DNA from: Lachnospiraceae bacterium
GTDB lineage: Bacteria; Bacillota; Clostridia; Oscillospirales; Ruminococcaceae
Assembly: GCA_023664705.1 (NCBI GenBank)
Contig: JAMPFE010000011.1
Coordinates: forward strand, 1 to 47,924
Length of the DNA: 47,924 nucleotides
Direction: 5' to 3'
The notes below the pieces were generated by a model that did not search any database, was not told where the DNA came from, and saw only the letters and a program-made list of their open reading frames with translations. Position 1 is the first letter of the stretch; every line of letters starts with the position of its first letter. Positions 15,606 through 23,417 of the stretch are shown piece by piece. The position numbers and the translations under genes are program-made.

Positions 15606-16160
15606 ATGGACGACGCACAGATAGTGGAATTGTATTTCGAGCGCAGCGAACGGGCGCTTGCCGAAACGGCGGCGAAGTACGGGCGGCTCTGCGAGGGGGT
15701 AGCATACCGCATTCTCGGAAGCCGCGAGGACGCGGAGGAGTGCGTAAACGACGCGTATCTTAACGTATGGAACTCCGTGCCGCCGAAAAGACCCGACAAT
15801 TTCAGGGCGTTTATCTGCAAAATAACGCGCAATCTCTCACTTACGAGGGTGAAATATTACGCCGCCAAAAAGCGCACTCCCGAAAGCCTTGTCTCGTTTT
15901 CGGAGCTCGAGGGCACGCTTTCCGACCAAGCGCCGTTCTTCGAGGACGACGGAGAGGAGCTCGGCAGGGCGATGAGCGACTTCCTCCGCACGCAGTCCGC
16001 GGACGCGCGGAACGTGTTTATGCGGCGCTACTGGTTTCTGGAAACCATAGAAGACATATCGAAACGCTATTCATTCAGCCAAAGCAAGGTGAAATCCCTG
16101 CTGTTCCGCACGCGCGAACGGCTGAAAAAGTACCTTGAAAAGGAGGGCATCGAAATATGA
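15606..16160 (+). CDS. ECF-type RNA polymerase sigma factor
   Basis: 184 residues. Region 2 lies at about 20-90 (AYRILGSREDAEECVNDAYLNVWNSVPP, then FICKITRNLSLTRVK). Region 4 lies at about 125-180 (RRYWFLETIEDISKRYSFSQSKVKSLLFRTRERLKKYL). AAGAGGTGATC precedes ATG 15606. The stop overlaps the next ATG (ATGA, 16157-16160), the common layout of a sigma factor and its regulator. It is divergent from the GntR operon, with a 150-bp gap between them. Confidence 0.93.
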   Translation: MDDAQIVELYFERSERALAETAAKYGRLCEGVAYRILGSREDAEECVNDAYLNVWNSVPPKRPDNFRAFICKITRNLSLTRVKYYAAKKRTPESLVSFSELEGTLSDQAPFFEDDGEELGRAMSDFLRTQSADARNVFMRRYWFLETIEDISKRYSFSQSKVKSLLFRTRERLKKYLEKEGIEI

Positions 16161-17200
16161 ACGAAAACAAACTGATATACGGCGCGGGCTTTATCGACGA
16201 TGATTTAGTGTGCGAGGCGATAGACTACAAGCCGCGCAGGATTTCCCTCGCGACTTGGGCGGCGGCAGCCGCGGCTGTCGTCATCGTCGGGGGCGCGGCG
16301 GCTGTTCTGGCGCGGAATATCGGGGGCATTCCCGTGACAAGCGGCAGCTCCGAATACACCACCGATGACATCAACGCAGGCAGCGGCGTCTTTGCGGGCA
16401 CCTATTGGACGGACAGCCAAGGCGGCGAGCCGTCGGACAGCGGGCTCGGCTACGCGACGAGCATTTCGACCCCCTCGTCAAGCGGCGACCCGCCCAACGT
16501 GCCGACCGACCCGTTTGCGGATTTTTTGGAGTATACCGTCGAATTTGAGGGCTTTGCCGAAGAAAATCCAAGCACCTACGGTCCTCCCCCGACCTGCGAA
16601 GAGGTAATGAACGCGCTCGTTCCGAACCCCGACTATCCCGAATACGACGTGGATTCGTTCTATCTCGTCGAGGTAGTGGGCGTGTACCAAAGCGACGTGT
16701 ACGCGAAAATGAAAGGGTGGAACGAGCACGACGAAAAAGCCACAGTATACCGCGTTCTGCTGGTCAAGGACTTAATAAGCAACGAAGGGCTCGGTTATGA
16801 GGTAAATTTGAAGATACCCGCGGGCAGGGGCGGGAGCATCCAGACCAAGGGCGACCCGACCTACGCGAAAGGAGAGCGCTTTGTCGCCGCGCTGACAAAG
16901 CCCTGCGAGGGGTACGATTTCGTGATGACGGTCTGCGACTACGCGTTAAGATACGATGTTCCGCAGCAGGCGTTCACCGAGGGCGACGAGGAGACCATGC
17001 TCTATTACAGGGGCGTGGGCTTGGCGCGGCAGCCGATAAGCGACCTCCCGTTCGATACCGAGGAGATAAATATCGAAACGGCGTACAGCACCCCGCAGAA
17101 CCCCGCGACCTACGTGCAGAAGATAGCCCTTGACGACCTTGTTGAGCTCCTCCGAGAGGAGTGGCGGCAAAGAGGGATATCCTCGCACTTCGGCGGCTGA
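16157..17200 (+). CDS. Membrane-anchored partner of ECF sigma factor (putative anti-sigma factor)
   Basis: 347 residues. N-terminal cytoplasmic part of about 30 residues, one membrane segment at about 33-53 (WAAAAAAVVIVGGAAAVLA), Ser/Thr/Gly-rich linker to about 115, then an extracytoplasmic domain of about 220 residues with a central beta-rich part (YDVDSFYLVEVVGVYQ, YRVLLVKDL, GERFVAALTKPCEG). The 4-bp overlap with the sigma gene implies coupled translation. The cytoplasmic part is too short for a standard anti-sigma domain, so the role is inferred from context. Same plan as the gene at 8854 but no clear sequence identity. Confidence 0.65.
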   Translation: MNENKLIYGAGFIDDDLVCEAIDYKPRRISLATWAAAAAAVVIVGGAAAVLARNIGGIPVTSGSSEYTTDDINAGSGVFAGTYWTDSQGGEPSDSGLGYATSISTPSSSGDPPNVPTDPFADFLEYTVEFEGFAEENPSTYGPPPTCEEVMNALVPNPDYPEYDVDSFYLVEVVGVYQSDVYAKMKGWNEHDEKATVYRVLLVKDLISNEGLGYEVNLKIPAGRGGSIQTKGDPTYAKGERFVAALTKPCEGYDFVMTVCDYALRYDVPQQAFTEGDEETMLYYRGVGLARQPISDLPFDTEEINIETAYSTPQNPATYVQKIALDDLVELLREEWRQRGISSHFGG

Positions 17201-17207
17201 AAATCAA

Positions 17208-17236
17208 ATCCCCGTATTCCTTGCGAATACGGGGAT
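17208..17236. terminator. Convergent terminator
   Basis: Perfect 12-bp stem ATCCCCGTATTC / GAATACGGGGAT with loop CTTGC between convergent genes. Confidence 0.85.
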
Positions 17237-17239
17237 CTG

Positions 17240-17440
17240 TTATTTGATATTAACGGTAGCGCTTTCGTTGTGCGATTGAGTTATATTTATCGCGCCGTTG
17301 GACTGCTCGTATTTCTTGACGTACTCCTTAAGGATATACTCGATCTGCTTGTTTTTGCTTCTGCCCTCCTCGGCGGCAATTTTTACCAGCCGCTCGTTGA
17401 GCTCCTCGTCTATCCGCAGATTAAAAAAAACCATGCTCAT
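17240..17440 (-). CDS. Small ribbon-helix-helix (Arc/MetJ-like) DNA-binding protein
   Basis: 66 residues from ATG 17440 (GGAGGTGG before it). N-terminal beta strand VFFNLRIDEELN, then two helices (ERLVKIAAEEGRSKNKQIEYILKEYVKKY), the Arc-type layout; the strand side chains F, N, R would contact DNA. The tail after residue 48 is polar (INITQSHNESATVNIK). No toxin gene is adjacent, so a plain repressor is likelier than an antitoxin. An inverted pair ATAGTAC (17463) and GTACTAT (17503) lies upstream and could be its operator. Confidence 0.8.
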   Translation of the reverse strand: MSMVFFNLRIDEELNERLVKIAAEEGRSKNKQIEYILKEYVKKYEQSNGAINITQSHNESATVNIK

Positions 17441-17462
17441 TCCGTACCACCTCCATACCATA

Positions 17463-17509
17463 ATAGTACATAAAATTGCACAATAAATCTAGCTTTGATT
17501 TGGTACTAT
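17463..17509. promoter_or_regulatory. Inverted repeat in the divergent region, possible RHH operator
   Basis: ATAGTAC (17463-17469) and GTACTAT (17503-17509) are exact inverted copies lying between the RHH gene and the promoter of the 17585 gene. Confidence 0.45.
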
Positions 17510-17516
17510 TTTGGTA

Positions 17517-17545
17517 TTGACAAAGAGCCGTTATTCGTTTATAAT
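17517..17545 (+). promoter_or_regulatory. Consensus sigma-A promoter of the 17585 gene
   Basis: TTGACA (17517-17522), 17-bp spacer, TATAAT (17540-17545); a perfect match to consensus, so expression should be strong unless repressed. Confidence 0.88.
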
Positions 17546-17584
17546 AATATAGGTATCAAAATTCGACCGCAAAGGAGTACTTAT

Positions 17585-18097
17585 ATGGAAACGATAACGT
17601 TTATGACGTCGCTGCTGACCTTTTACCTCAAGGGCGAGATAAAGGCGGAGCAGAATTTTCTCAGGCTGAAAAAGCCGAACACGCTTTTAGCGTTCATACC
17701 GCTCGGCGCAAAACAGAACAACGTCCCGATAAACCAGATAGCGGAGGTCGACACAAGCTTTAAGCTTGCGATCGGACGCCTTTTACTGGGCGCCTTCGAG
17801 GGGATATTTGGGCTCTCCTGCGTGTTCGGTCCTTGGTTTTTCCTCGGACTGCTGTTTTTGCTGCTCGGCGCGTCCACTGTGATAAACTCGTTCCAGACCG
17901 AGCTCAGCATAAGAACGACCTCGGGCACGAGCTATGAGCTGTTCTTCCTGATATTCGAGAAAAGCAAGGCGGAGCAGGCGGAAAACGCCATAAACGCCAT
18001 GATAGGCACGCGCATGAACGACACCAACACCCGCGCCGTTACCGAGGCGCAGACCGACGCGCTGATAAACGCGATAAGCTCCGAGAAAAAGAGCTGA
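17585..18097 (+). CDS. Two-TM membrane protein with PH-like edges, unknown function
   Basis: 170 residues from ATG 17585 (AAAGGAG 8 bp upstream). A beta-rich start (FYLKGEIKAEQNFLRLKKPNTLLAFIP), a membrane hairpin at about 62-100, then another beta/alpha part (TELSIRTTSGTSYELFFLIFEKSKAEQAENAINAM) that reads like the end of a bacterial PH-type domain. C-terminus polar. Single-gene unit with its own strong promoter and terminator. Not recognised beyond this; regulation by the divergent RHH protein is possible. Confidence 0.75.
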   Translation: METITFMTSLLTFYLKGEIKAEQNFLRLKKPNTLLAFIPLGAKQNNVPINQIAEVDTSFKLAIGRLLLGAFEGIFGLSCVFGPWFFLGLLFLLLGASTVINSFQTELSIRTTSGTSYELFFLIFEKSKAEQAENAINAMIGTRMNDTNTRAVTEAQTDALINAISSEKKS

Positions 18098-18155
18098 TTT
18101 TTTAATCGCGCACCCTCCGACCGCGGGCGTTCGCCACAAATACGCCCGTGCATTA

Positions 18156-18186
18156 AAAAGCGCCCCTTTCGGGGGCGCTTTTATTT
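18156..18186. terminator. Terminator after the 17585 gene
   Basis: AAAAGCGCCCC (18156-18166), loop TTTCG, GGGGCGCTTTT (18172-18182) and further T's; works in both directions. Confidence 0.9.
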
Positions 18187-18197
18187 TTTATAATCCG

Positions 18198-18977
18198 TCA
18201 ATCCTCCACCACAGCGTAAACGCGCTCCATTTCCAGTTCGGGAACGAGCTCGCCGCGGTCGTCGTAGTTTGCCGTTATCGTAACGCCCATTGCGCCGTCG
18301 CTGAAGTTTGTAAAATCGAGCGGGTTCTGCGCCACGACCTCGTAGGTGAACGCCAGCGTAATGGAAGCGGGAATGCCCTCTATCGACGTAAACACTATAC
18401 GGAAGCTGTCGCACTCCCTGAACGCGAAAGCCGCCGCCTGATCCCCGTCCATAAGCACGGGATCCACGACCTTTTTGCGCTCCTTAAAGGACGGCTGCCC
18501 GTCCTCGTTGAAGTCGTCGGAATACACGTTCTGCACAGCCAGCATTTTCCCGTCGGGCACACCCGCGGTCAGCGTAAGGTTCCTGTATGAAAATTCCGTC
18601 GTCTCGGGCTCTCCGTCGCCGTTTCTGCCGTTGTACACGCTCCCCGTCAGCACGAAGGTATTGTCGTCCTCCTGCGAGAGATTGAACAAAAACACGGGCG
18701 CGTAAGCTATGCTCTGATATGTAGCCAGTATCTCGGTAAGCTCCTCGGCGGACATATTTCCGCTTTCGTTGGCGTTCATGCGGTTCACTATCTCGGACAG
18801 CGTTTCGTTGGCGTTAAAATCGGCGGTATAAATCCTCGTCACGGACATATTCGTCCCGTCCGTCTGCGGAATATCGCCGCAGAACGCCAGATCGTGAGAA
18901 TTCATTACCAGCACGAGATAAATTATCAGCGCCGCCATAAGTATCGCCACCAGAATTATTCCAATAACAATTTTCAT
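18198..18977 (-). CDS. Membrane-anchored extracytoplasmic protein, unknown
   Basis: 259 residues. One N-terminal membrane segment (about 3-25, VIGIILVAILMAALIIYLVLV), no lipobox, then a soluble domain. It contains an Asp/Asn-rich loop (YNGRNGDGEPE) and a second one (SDDFNEDGQPSFKERKK) that resemble Ca-binding or EF-hand-like loops, and a late segment FTYEVVAQNPLDFTNF. The ribosome site AAGGAG lies 6 bp before ATG 18977. It starts 15 bp after the FkbM stop, so it is probably in the same transcript. Family not recognised. Confidence 0.7.
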   Translation of the reverse strand: MKIVIGIILVAILMAALIIYLVLVMNSHDLAFCGDIPQTDGTNMSVTRIYTADFNANETLSEIVNRMNANESGNMSAEELTEILATYQSIAYAPVFLFNLSQEDDNTFVLTGSVYNGRNGDGEPETTEFSYRNLTLTAGVPDGKMLAVQNVYSDDFNEDGQPSFKERKKVVDPVLMDGDQAAAFAFRECDSFRIVFTSIEGIPASITLAFTYEVVAQNPLDFTNFSDGAMGVTITANYDDRGELVPELEMERVYAVVED

Positions 18978-18992
18978 AATAACTCCTTATGT

Positions 18993-20084
18993 TTAAACGC
19001 AGTAAAGATTTGTATCCCAATCGGGGATATACGGGTGATGTCTCATATACAGCCTGTATTTCTTGTTCATTCCGTTCACGATAAGCGGCAGCTTGAACAT
19101 ATCCTCGTTTCTGTGATACAGCGCGACGTTGAGCTTAGGGCGAAAATTCGCGATAGTCTCCGCGGCTCCGCGCAGCGCGTTCTCCTCCGAGCCCTCGACG
19201 TCTATCTTGATGTAGCTTGCCGCCGCCCCTCGGAGCATGGTGTCGACCTTCATCATCCTGACCTCGCGGTATCGGGAGCGGTTTGCCCTTTTGCCCTCCT
19301 TCGGCGCCGTTCGGGAGCTCCTGCCAGCCCGCAGACTGAACGCCGCCGCGGTGTCCTCGTCCCACGCGCCGACGTTGTACGCCTCCAAAAGCGCCGAGCC
19401 TATCATATACAGCCGCCGCTTGAGCTTTCGGTAGTTTCTCGAGTCGGGCTCCATAGCGTACAGCTTATTAAACTGCATCGACGTCTCGTTAAGGAACTCG
19501 ATCAGCGTGTCGCCGTTGTACGCGCCAAGGTCGACATAGGTCTCCTCAATGCCGATATTCAGCAAATCGAACTTCTCCTCCGAGGGCGTTTCGACCCCGC
19601 GGAGGTACTTCAGCTCCCCGCTCAGCTTATAGCGTATAACGTTCTCGAAAACGCGCTTGGACTGCTCGTCCGCGAGCAGCGAAAACACCTTTTTAAGCTC
19701 GCTCTCGTGCTCCCGCGCGTATCCGAGGTCAAACAGCCCCTCTCCGACAACGGGAACATTCGGCGCGTAAAGCTCGTGCTTTTCGGCAATGCCGTATATC
19801 CTGTCCATTATATCGGGCAGCTGCGTGCCGAAGCATACGAGAATGATAAAATCATCGTGCTCCTCCTCTATCTCGGAGAGCCTTTTGACCCGATAGCCCA
19901 GAAAGTCCTGCCCGCGCACAAAATCGTCGCTCGCCATAATATCGGCGACGGGGATCTCCCTCTCGTCCAGCGCGGCTTTTATTTTCTCCGCGCCGTCGCC
20001 CATGCCGTACAGGACGACCTTTTTGCCGCACTGCCGCAGATACCACCAAAGGTCGGAGCTTATATCGTCAAGGAAAAAAGCCAT
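18993..20084 (-). CDS. FkbM-family methyltransferase
   Basis: 363 residues; GGCGGTGA lies 6-7 bp before ATG 20084. The N-terminal third (about 1-130) is a Rossmann-like domain (KKVVLYGMGDGAEKI) often fused to FkbM proteins that modify glycans or nucleotide sugars. The C-terminal half is the SAM-dependent FkbM domain: YVDLGAYNGDT (SAM loop), YAMEPDSRNYRKLKRR, then VDTMLRGAAASYIKIDVEGSE (the typical FkbM IDVEG) and YHRNEDMFKLP. An O-methyltransferase acting on a surface sugar is likely; substrate not deducible. Transcribed with the membrane-anchored gene behind it. Confidence 0.9.
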   Translation of the reverse strand: MAFFLDDISSDLWWYLRQCGKKVVLYGMGDGAEKIKAALDEREIPVADIMASDDFVRGQDFLGYRVKRLSEIEEEHDDFIILVCFGTQLPDIMDRIYGIAEKHELYAPNVPVVGEGLFDLGYAREHESELKKVFSLLADEQSKRVFENVIRYKLSGELKYLRGVETPSEEKFDLLNIGIEETYVDLGAYNGDTLIEFLNETSMQFNKLYAMEPDSRNYRKLKRRLYMIGSALLEAYNVGAWDEDTAAAFSLRAGRSSRTAPKEGKRANRSRYREVRMMKVDTMLRGAAASYIKIDVEGSEENALRGAAETIANFRPKLNVALYHRNEDMFKLPLIVNGMNKKYRLYMRHHPYIPDWDTNLYCV

Positions 20085-20125
20085 TTTCAATCACCGCCAA
20101 ACTCATTTCGGTCTATACACATTTT

Positions 20126-20154
20126 ATTATACTATATTTTCACGGTTTTTTCAA
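20126..20154 (-). promoter_or_regulatory. Sigma-A promoter of the FkbM gene
   Basis: Minus strand TTGAAA (20154-20149), 17-bp spacer, TATAAT (20131-20126). Confidence 0.75.
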
Positions 20155-20244
20155 GCGATACTAATCGGCTTTTGGGGCAATAACGATTTTTTGTGCAAAA
20201 TCCACAAAAATCCACACGAAATTTCTCCGTTGGCAAAATAAAAA

Positions 20245-20275
20245 GCCGCCTTTCCCCAAATACGGAAAAGGCGGC
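20245..20275 (-). terminator. Terminator after the second chemoreceptor
   Basis: Stem GCCGCCTTTTCC / GGAAAGGCGGC followed on the minus strand by TTTTTATTTT. Confidence 0.85.
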
Positions 20276-20280
20276 AGCAA

Positions 20281-22272
20281 TTATTCTTCCGAGGTCTCCT
20301 TGCATTGAAAGTTCGACATAAGCGCCTTGAGGTTCTCCGCCTGCACGGAAAGCGCGCGGCTCGTTTCGGCGCTTTGCGCGGAGGCGGCGGTATTCGACTG
20401 CACGACGCGGTTTATCTGCGAAATGCTCTCGGATATCTCGCGTATACTCTCCTCCTCGCGCTGGACCTCGGCGTTGACGGTTTTCATATCCTCAACCGCC
20501 TGCAGAACGATATCCGTTGTCTCGTTAAGCTGCCCCGAGACCTTTTTCACAACGTCCGAGCCCTTCTCGACAGCCTCCAGTGAATTTTCGATAAGCTGCT
20601 TCGTGGCCTTCGCCGCCTCGTCGGACTTGTTCGCGAGGTTGCGCACCTCGTCCGCCACGACCGCGAAGCCCTTTCCCGCGGGACCCGCGGCGGCAGCCTC
20701 TATCTCGGCGTTGAGCGCGAGGATATTCGTCTGATAAGCTATATCCTCGATAGTGCCGATTATCTTCTCTATCTGTAACGCCGAGTTGCTTATTTCGGTC
20801 ATCGCGTCGGCAGCGCTCTGCATTCTCTCGTTGCAGGTCTTTACCTGCTTCCCCGCCTTTACGGCGTGCTCCTCGGCGTTCTTGGTGGTCGCCGAGTTCT
20901 CGGAGGACGCCTTGGAGATACCCGCAAGCGTCTTCATAAGCTCGGCAATGACCTCGGATTGCTCCGCGGCGCCGTCCGCGAGGCTCTGCGAGCTCGCCGA
21001 GACCTGCTTTGCCTCGTCCGAAACGAGATTTGAAGCCTTGTCTATCTCGCAGAACGTGTGGTTAAGCGATTTCTGTATCTGCTTCAGCGATTTCTCGATA
21101 GTGCTGAAATCGCCGTCGTACTCTATCTGCGGCAGCGCGAGCATATTTCCGCGCGACATCTCGTGCAGCACCTCGTCAAGGTCTCGGATATAGGACTTCA
21201 GCGAAACGATGCTCCCGCCGAACTCATACGCCAGCACGCCTATCTCGTCCGTGCGGTTTACGTTGTCGACGGGCGTATACAAATCGCCGCGCGCCATAAG
21301 CGCCATGCGCTTGGACATCTTCATTATCGGCTGCGACATCTTGGAGGCGTACACCGCGATAATGACTATGCCGCCCGCGAGGAACACCAGCGAGCAAACG
21401 ACAAGCGCCGCTATCATCGTAACGAGCGACGACATCATCTCGCTTTCGGGCGCGGCAACGCCGTAAGCCCAGCCGTCCGAACCGTCCACAGTCCCGTAGG
21501 CGCAGATGTTTTTCACGCCGTTGTAAACGAACTTGGAAACGCCCGTTTCGCCGCTCATCATCTTTCGGAACAGCTCCGCTGTCGAGCGGTGAGCGCCGTC
21601 CTCCTCCGCCATTTGAACATAGTTCGTCTGCGCCGATACCACGGCTTGGTCGGCGTTCGCTATCATCTTGCCCTGCCCGTCGATAAGGAAGATATTCCCC
21701 GTCTCTCCGACCCTCTTGTCGGCAATAAGGTCGCTGAAATACGACCCGTCGAAGGTAAGCACGAAAGCGCCCGACTTGCACGGCACGGCGGCAATAAACC
21801 GCATCTCCCCGTTAAAATCGACCGTCGACGAGACAGCGGGCTCCTCCGTCTCTCCCGCGAGCACCCTTTTAACGCAGTCCAGCTGCGTAACGCTCTCGCC
21901 GAGGAGCTCGAAGTTGGTTCGCAGCTCGCCCTCCCGCGTCACCACGCCGCATTCGAGGAAAATGCTTCCCTCCAGCATCTTTTCCGCGTACTTCACGGCG
22001 GCGTTCGTGCCGAGCGCAGCAGTTCTGTCGAACTCCGCGGCGGGCTTCAGCGCCTCGTCGCACACCTGCTCCAGCGCGACGGAAAAGGTCTGCGCGGAAA
22101 ACTGTCGGATAGTCACAAGGTCGGCGTCCACGGTGTTTTCAATGCCCGCGTACCCCGAGATTATTCCCGCCGTCACCGTTCCGATTATAAGCAACGTAAA
22201 CACAATGCTCACGATAAATATCATTTGCGTCCGTATCGAGGATTTTTGGCTGTTCGGCTTCTTCATATCCAT
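20281..22272 (-). CDS. Methyl-accepting chemotaxis protein with extracellular Cache-type sensor
   Basis: 663 residues from ATG 22272 (AAAGGAG 7 bp upstream). TM1 at about 16-38, a large Cache-like sensor at 40-280 (VVTREGELRTNFELLGES, ETGNIFLIDGQGKMIANAD), TM2 at about 283-308, HAMP to about 360, and a signalling domain to the end. The tip reads YQTNILALNAEIEAAAAGPAGKGFAVVADEVRNLA. Compared with the usual EAARAGE, the Arg is Ala and the Glu is Pro. In E. coli Tsr the Arg is a trimer-contact residue, so this receptor may pack differently. No CheR-docking tail is seen. Own promoter and terminator. Confidence 0.93.
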   Translation of the reverse strand: MDMKKPNSQKSSIRTQMIFIVSIVFTLLIIGTVTAGIISGYAGIENTVDADLVTIRQFSAQTFSVALEQVCDEALKPAAEFDRTAALGTNAAVKYAEKMLEGSIFLECGVVTREGELRTNFELLGESVTQLDCVKRVLAGETEEPAVSSTVDFNGEMRFIAAVPCKSGAFVLTFDGSYFSDLIADKRVGETGNIFLIDGQGKMIANADQAVVSAQTNYVQMAEEDGAHRSTAELFRKMMSGETGVSKFVYNGVKNICAYGTVDGSDGWAYGVAAPESEMMSSLVTMIAALVVCSLVFLAGGIVIIAVYASKMSQPIMKMSKRMALMARGDLYTPVDNVNRTDEIGVLAYEFGGSIVSLKSYIRDLDEVLHEMSRGNMLALPQIEYDGDFSTIEKSLKQIQKSLNHTFCEIDKASNLVSDEAKQVSASSQSLADGAAEQSEVIAELMKTLAGISKASSENSATTKNAEEHAVKAGKQVKTCNERMQSAADAMTEISNSALQIEKIIGTIEDIAYQTNILALNAEIEAAAAGPAGKGFAVVADEVRNLANKSDEAAKATKQLIENSLEAVEKGSDVVKKVSGQLNETTDIVLQAVEDMKTVNAEVQREEESIREISESISQINRVVQSNTAASAQSAETSRALSVQAENLKALMSNFQCKETSEE

Positions 22273-22309
22273 ATCAAAACTCCTTTACAGAGATTTACTT
22301 TCCGTATAA

Positions 22310-22338
22310 ATTATAACATTTTCCGCAAAGCTTTTCAA
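22310..22338 (-). promoter_or_regulatory. Sigma-A promoter of the second chemoreceptor
   Basis: Minus strand TTGAAA (22338-22333), 17-bp spacer, TATAAT (22315-22310). The rest of 22339-22555 is AT-rich and shows no further clear signal. Confidence 0.8.
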
Positions 22339-22555
22339 TATCAAAGCAATTTTTTTGTTAAAATTGCACAATTGAAATATCCTTTTATGATAAAAATTAC
22401 CACATTTCCAAAATCGTCGAAAAACCTCCGCCGACTTCATATCGGCATTTAAAATTGCTCCCATAAAATGTATAATTTTCCTTTTGATGTCAAAAATACA
22501 AATATCTCCCAAGCAAACGGGAGCGCTCCATAAACGAATTTGAAAGGAAAATGCT

Positions 22556-23257
22556 ATGAAAAAAAGGAATGACAATAAGAACGGAAAGTGGCTCGCGATA
22601 GCCTCCGCGGCGGGAATAGCGGTGGTCGCGGCGTCGATTTTCGCGGCGTACAGCTCTGCGGTAAAGCAGCTCGTTCCCACGGGGACGGTCGAAAGCTCGT
22701 ATGTGTTCACGAGCAGCTCAAGCGACGTTCCCGTGCAGAACAGCGTCGCGGGCGTTCCTATCGGCAGCTCGTCCTCGTCGGCGAAAAAGCCGAGCTCAAG
22801 CGAGCCCGCCGAGGAGGTCAACAAGCCGATAGTCGCCGTCGAGATAGGCAATATCCTCCCCGTAACGGGCGAGGTCTCGCACCCGTTCAGCGGCGGCGAG
22901 CTCGTCAAATCCGAGACTCTCGGCGTTTGGAAGACCCATGACGGCTGCGACATCCTCTGCGAGCTCGGAACGGACGTAAAGTCCATGTCCGAAGGCACGG
23001 TAAAGGAGATAAGGGACGACCCTCTCTGGGGCGTGTACGTCATCATCGAGCAGAGCAACGGTCTCGAGGTGCACTATTGCGGTCTTGCCAAGGAGCTTAA
23101 CGTCAAGGCGGGGCAGCAGGTCAACCAAGGCGAGATAATCGGAAAAACGGGCGAGACAAACCAGTCCGAGATACTCCAGCAGCCGCACCTCCACCTCGGC
23201 GTAAAGCGCGGCGGCGAATGGGTCGACCCGATGTCCGTTATCGACAAAACGACTTAA
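22556..23257 (+). CDS. M23 peptidase-domain protein, SpoIIQ-like
   Basis: 233 residues; AAAGGAAA precedes ATG 22556. Basic cytoplasmic start, one membrane segment (about 12-34), Ser-rich linker to about 85, then a LytM/M23 domain. The zinc ligands are complete: THDGCDI (His and Asp of HxxxD) and PHLHLG (HxH). SpoIIQ is a forespore membrane protein that meets SpoIIIAH across the two membranes; the B. subtilis copy lost one zinc ligand whereas clostridial ones are described as intact. SpoIIQ identity is inferred from topology and nearby spore genes; a vegetative wall endopeptidase is the alternative. I see no clear sigma-F promoter. Confidence 0.8.
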   Translation: MKKRNDNKNGKWLAIASAAGIAVVAASIFAAYSSAVKQLVPTGTVESSYVFTSSSSDVPVQNSVAGVPIGSSSSSAKKPSSSEPAEEVNKPIVAVEIGNILPVTGEVSHPFSGGELVKSETLGVWKTHDGCDILCELGTDVKSMSEGTVKEIRDDPLWGVYVIIEQSNGLEVHYCGLAKELNVKAGQQVNQGEIIGKTGETNQSEILQQPHLHLGVKRGGEWVDPMSVIDKTT

Positions 23258-23350
23258 ACCACATAAGCCGCCGAAAAAGGGCGGCATTACATATATCCCG
23301 TTTTTTTACAGCTTTTACGCAAATTACCACGGATTTTTGTGAAAAAACAT

Positions 23351-23379
23351 TTGACAAATGAATAAAAATATGAGACAAT
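23351..23379 (+). promoter_or_regulatory. Probable promoter of the GH25 gene
   Basis: TTGACA (23351-23356), 17-bp spacer, GACAAT (23374-23379). Confidence 0.6.
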
Positions 23380-23417
23380 ATATATAAGATAAAAAGCGGG
23401 TACGCTTTTACGGGGAA

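Noticed and set aside
17240..17545. Toxin-antitoxin pair formed by the RHH protein and the 17585 gene
   Set aside because: Divergent arrangement with separate promoters; the 170-residue membrane protein has no toxin features.
23267..23285. Terminator after the SpoIIQ-like gene (GCCGCC/GGCGGC)
   Set aside because: The stem is only 6 bp and no T run follows directly; too weak to list as a feature.
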